Source: Bacteroidota bacterium (GTDB taxonomy: Bacteria; Bacteroidota; Bacteroidia; Bacteroidales; UBA6013). From it: a stretch of 43,045 bases of DNA. Shown here piece after piece: positions 40,684 through 43,045 of the stretch. The notes beneath the pieces are model-generated. The model was given only the letters and a program-made list of their open reading frames with translations. It was not told the DNA's origin and made no database searches. Made by a program: the position numbers and the translations under genes. The stretch spans positions 1-43,045 of the forward strand of contig JAIFMG010000075.1 in the NCBI GenBank assembly GCA_020048645.1. The letters run 5' to 3'. The number at the start of each line of letters is the position of its first letter. The stretch's first letter is position 1.

Positions 40684-41526
40684 TCAAGACTTTCCCAACT
40701 GTTGGATGAGTTTCATTTTTTCGGTCAGTTCGCGGTGGCTCTGCTCGAGGATCTTCTCCTTTTCCTGCAATTTCTTGTCGATTTCGAGCAGGCGCTGGTC
40801 GATTTCGTCGAGGCTCTTGCCGCGCAGGCGGAACTGGGCCATGTCGCGCTCGTCCTGCTGGAGCTTCTTGTCCTGGCCGCGGTCGTACTTGAGCTCGACC
40901 TCGATCTGCTTGCGGACGTTGTAGCTGGTGCCTGCCAGGACCAGGCGCAGGAACAGGGGCTGGTGGAAGAAGCGGTCGTGGTCGGGGAAGTGCAGGCCGT
41001 AGCTGAACTCGCAGCGGCGGTTCTGGTCGAAGTACGAGAGGACCTCGTGCAGGTGGCCCTTGGGCTCGGCCACGACCACCCGGGGGATCTGGACCAGCAG
41101 GTCGATGCCCTCGAGGCGCTTGAGGGTCTTGTCGTCGAGCGAGGGCAGTTCGTTGCCAGCCAGGTCTTTCCATTTGCCATCGTGGAAGACCGCGACGGCC
41201 TGCTCGATGGCCTTCATGGGCGTGTCCATGAAGAATATCCGCAGGCACTCCTGGCCGGGAGATGACTTGGGGAAGTCCTTCATGTCGAGGGAATGGGTAT
41301 GGCGCAGCTTGCCGATGCTCACCAGCCAAGGCTTGCCGCTGAGCAGCTCGTTGGCCGAGAAGTTGTAGAACCAGATTTCCGAGCTTTTCTGCTTGCTGGT
41401 GTTTTCCAAGGACTTCCAGTTGGTCAGGTGCTGGGGGCAGAAGGGGCTGACCAGTTGGTTCACCGCGTCCAGGTCGGCCAGCAGGAAACGGAAAACGACG
41501 TCGAAAAGGGGATTGGCGATGAGCAT
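40684..41526 (-). CDS. Rpn/PD-(D/E)XK family protein with coiled-coil tail
   Basis: 280 aa. The opening ANPLFDVVFRFLLADLDAVNQLVSP matches the start of the Rpn-like PD-(D/E)XK family (N-P-x-[FY]-D-V-V-F-[KR]-[FY]-L), as does the partial gene at the right edge. The nuclease residues of the family are not clearly traceable in EIWFYNFSANELLSGKP, so the site may be degenerate. The last 85 residues form a long charged coiled coil (RDMAQFRLRGKSLDEIDQRL..., EKEKILEQSHRELTEK). It sits between M14 and prmA. It could be a recombination-promoting nuclease relative, or a structural paralogue that lost activity. Confidence 0.7.
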   Translation of the reverse strand: MLIANPLFDVVFRFLLADLDAVNQLVSPFCPQHLTNWKSLENTSKQKSSEIWFYNFSANELLSGKPWLVSIGKLRHTHSLDMKDFPKSSPGQECLRIFFMDTPMKAIEQAVAVFHDGKWKDLAGNELPSLDDKTLKRLEGIDLLVQIPRVVVAEPKGHLHEVLSYFDQNRRCEFSYGLHFPDHDRFFHQPLFLRLVLAGTSYNVRKQIEVELKYDRGQDKKLQQDERDMAQFRLRGKSLDEIDQRLLEIDKKLQEKEKILEQSHRELTEKMKLIQQLGKS

Positions 41527-41590
41527 GGCGTCATGTGTTTGCGGGGAAAGTTACGCAAAATTCGCGAGAGCGCGCTCCGCCCCGCCCGTG

Positions 41591-42430
41591 TCAGGCGCGC
41601 CGGAGCGCGTAGGCGCAGGCGGCCCAGCCCATGCTCTCGCGCTCCTGGGTCTTGTCGAAGCCCAGCGCGCGCATCCGCTCGTCCATGCGCTCGACGTCCT
41701 GCGGCCGGAAGCCGCTGACCACCAGTTGCCCGCCCCGTTGCAGGACGGCCTTGTAGCGCTCGGCGTCCTCCAGCAGCACGTTCAGGTGGATGTTGGCCAG
41801 CACCAGGTCGAACTCGTCGCCCCGCAGCTTGCTGGCGTCGCCCTGCATCACCACGGCGCGGTCCACGCCGTTGATCCTGAAGTTCTCCATGCTGTTGCGG
41901 TAGGCCCACTCGTCGATGTCGATGGCCTTCACGAAGTCGGCCTCCAGCAGGTGCGCCAGGATCGACAGGATGCCCGTTCCGCAGCCCATGTCGAGCACCC
42001 TGGACCGCCTGGGCGGATGCGCCAGCAGGTGCTCCATCATCATCAGCGTGGTGGCGTGGTGCCCCGTGCCGAACGACATCTTCGGGTTCACCAGGATCTC
42101 GAGCTCCGCCTCCGGGTTCCGCGGATGGAACGAGCTGCGCACCCAGCACCGCCCGCCCACCAGCACCGGCTCGAAGTAGTGCTTCTCCCATTCCTCGTTC
42201 CAGTTCTGGTCTTCCACCCGGGCCGACTCGTGGCCCTCCACGAAGGGATAGCCCGACAGCAGCTCCACGACCTGCGCTGGGTCATAGACTTCCGAGCGGG
42301 CGTAGGCCTTCAGCCCCGGCTCCGACTCCAAGAAGGACTCGAAACCCAGCTCGGCCAGCTCGGCGGCCAGGATATCCCGGTTCTCTTCCGTGTTTTCATT
42401 GAGCACGAGGCTCAGCTCGATATAGTCCAT
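41591..42430 (-). CDS. prmA: Ribosomal protein L11 methyltransferase
   Basis: 279 aa. It methylates lysines of ribosomal protein L11 using SAM. An N-terminal substrate-recognition domain (about 1-100) has NWNEEWEKHYFEPVLVGG. The catalytic domain has the PrmA signature NPKMSFGTGHHATT (115-128), SAM motif VLDMGCGTGILSI (145-157), DIDEWAYRNSMEN and LANIHLNVLL (211-220). Length is normal for the short Bacteroidota form. Confidence 0.93.
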   Translation of the reverse strand: MDYIELSLVLNENTEENRDILAAELAELGFESFLESEPGLKAYARSEVYDPAQVVELLSGYPFVEGHESARVEDQNWNEEWEKHYFEPVLVGGRCWVRSSFHPRNPEAELEILVNPKMSFGTGHHATTLMMMEHLLAHPPRRSRVLDMGCGTGILSILAHLLEADFVKAIDIDEWAYRNSMENFRINGVDRAVVMQGDASKLRGDEFDLVLANIHLNVLLEDAERYKAVLQRGGQLVVSGFRPQDVERMDERMRALGFDKTQERESMGWAACAYALRRA

Positions 42431-42546
42431 GATGTTTGTTTCCTAAGGTTTCTTGGTTCGATTTTGAAAATTGCCGGCCCCACCGGCGCAAGCCCCTCCC
42501 GCGAAGGAAGGCCCCGCATTCCGCAAAAAGCAAGCCAGCCTGGCCG

Positions 42547-42753
42547 CTAGAAGTTGACCCCGAAGCGCGCCCAGGCCTGCCGGAACTGCTCCCAGAAATC
42601 GCCCCAGGTGGCCAGCAGATACAACGCGATCAGCAGGGCAAGCGCCGCCGAAACCCAAACCCAGGCCGGCTGTCGGCTCCACACGCTGCCCGCTTCCAGC
42701 TCTTCGGCCTGCTCCTTCTGCTTCTTTTCCTTTTTCTGGGGATGCTTTTTCAT
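42547..42753 (-). CDS. Small single-pass membrane protein
   Basis: 68 aa from ATG at 42753. A very basic N-terminus (MKKHPQKKEKKQKEQ) precedes one TM helix (AWVWVSAALALLIALYLLA) and a short amphipathic end (WEQFRQAWARFGVNF). Similar DUF-level proteins sit near protein-folding or PrmA genes in Bacteroidota, but I do not recognise it. Confidence 0.55.
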   Translation of the reverse strand: MKKHPQKKEKKQKEQAEELEAGSVWSRQPAWVWVSAALALLIALYLLATWGDFWEQFRQAWARFGVNF

Positions 42754-42932
42754 GCTCAAAAGTTTTTGGATGGTTTCCGCCTGGCCGGATTCCGTCCCAG
42801 CCGCGGCCGCGAAGATAGGCAAAGCCCCTTTCGCGGCAACACCACAGGAAAAGCGGCTTTCCGAACCAGCGGCGCGCCCGTTTCCCGGCGATCTCGTAAA
42901 TTCGCGCCCAGACGACCAACACCCGACGAGCG

Positions 42933-43045
42933 ATGGACGACATGGCCCCACACCACCAGGACGACGAGTACATCGTCATCCCCAACCCGATATACGACGT
43001 CGTGTTCCGCTACCTCATGCAGGACACCGAGAGCGCGCGCATCAT
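42933..43045 (+). CDS. Rpn-like PD-(D/E)XK family protein, 5' part only
   Basis: The N-terminal 37 residues run off the window: MDDMAPHHQDDEYIVIPNPIYDVVFRYLMQDTESARII. The segment NPIYDVVFRYLMQD is the family opening and is shared with the leftward paralogue at 40684-41526 (NPLFDVVFRFLLAD). It is divergent from the 68-aa membrane gene. A TAAATTCG at 42897-42904, one mismatch to the -7 consensus, lies 29 bp before the ATG. Confidence 0.75.
   Translation, partial: MDDMAPHHQDDEYIVIPNPIYDVVFRYLMQDTESARI

Noticed and set aside
39085..41265. 726-codon plus-strand frame
   Set aside because: Antisense to M14 peptidase and the Rpn-like gene; Val/Leu/Glu/Gly-biased with no motif.
1..43045. CRISPR array, rRNA operon, insertion sequence or toxin-antitoxin pair
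   Set aside because: I looked for regularly spaced repeats, transposase motifs, rRNA signatures and paired small genes and found none that hold up.

Overview
The window looks like a chromosome segment of a Bacteroidota bacterium, probably a Saprospiria-like or related aerobic lineage. The evidence is the repeated TAnnTTTG -7 boxes, the lack of Shine-Dalgarno-led starts, a fused SecDF, a CarboxypepD_reg/TonB receptor, a DUF5103 type IX secretion 'Plug' protein, a DUF4159 protein, WG repeats, PspC/PadR modules and PD-(D/E)XK (Rpn-like) paralogues. The genus cannot be fixed from the sequence alone. Base composition changes along the window: it is moderate up to about 17 kb, GC-rich from about 18 to 34 kb and 38 to 43 kb, and clearly AT-richer at 0.6-3.1 kb and 34.2-38 kb.

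Region 1 (1-3.2 kb) is defence-like accessory DNA. It holds a prokaryotic viperin (antiviral radical-SAM nucleotide cyclase/dehydratase family) that stops right after the KINTVVN segment, so the C-terminal third is missing. Upstream of it is a NERD-domain/superfamily-1 helicase whose nuclease motif looks degenerate. A canonical promoter starts a different transcription unit immediately after the viperin stop.

Region 2 (3.2-16 kb) is core and metabolic. It contains a MarR regulator with L-2-hydroxyglutarate oxidase, a divergently transcribed DUF2271-like lipoprotein followed by D-lactate dehydrogenase, a TonB-dependent receptor, the ovothiol enzyme OvoA (convergent with the receptor across a 26-bp perfect hairpin), a 1132-residue WG-repeat exported protein, and two tandem DUF1294-like membrane proteins.

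Region 3 (16-27.7 kb) starts with an envelope-stress-like cluster (75-aa exported peptide, small PspC protein, PadR regulator, large HAAS-like/PspC membrane protein). It continues with a lipoprotein, a divergent protein-kinase-fold protein with a long C-terminal domain, a DUF6498-like membrane protein, a stand-alone acyl carrier protein, SecDF and an MFS transporter.

Region 4 (27.8-34.1 kb) opens with tRNA-Arg(ACG). A leftward run follows, read 5'->3' from high coordinates: polysaccharide deacetylase-like protein, sulfotransferase, polytopic membrane glycosyltransferase-like protein, DUF4159 protein, and DUF5103/T9SS Plug. It suggests a link between surface glycan modification and protein secretion.

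Region 5 (34.2-38 kb) is an AT-richer patch with two consecutive genes, each broken by a single -1 frameshift (CPBP-like membrane protein, SpoIIAA/STAS-like protein), plus an AAA-ATPase/PD-(D/E)XK fusion.

Region 6 (38-43 kb) is a leftward set: a small membrane protein, an exported protein with a C-terminal glycine/TM/arginine tail, an M14 carboxypeptidase, an Rpn-like PD-(D/E)XK paralogue, PrmA and a 68-aa membrane protein. A second Rpn-like paralogue runs off the right edge. The best candidates for something new are the truncated viperin with its NERD-helicase neighbour, the T9SS-Plug/sulfotransferase/deacetylase run, and the PadR/PspC cluster.
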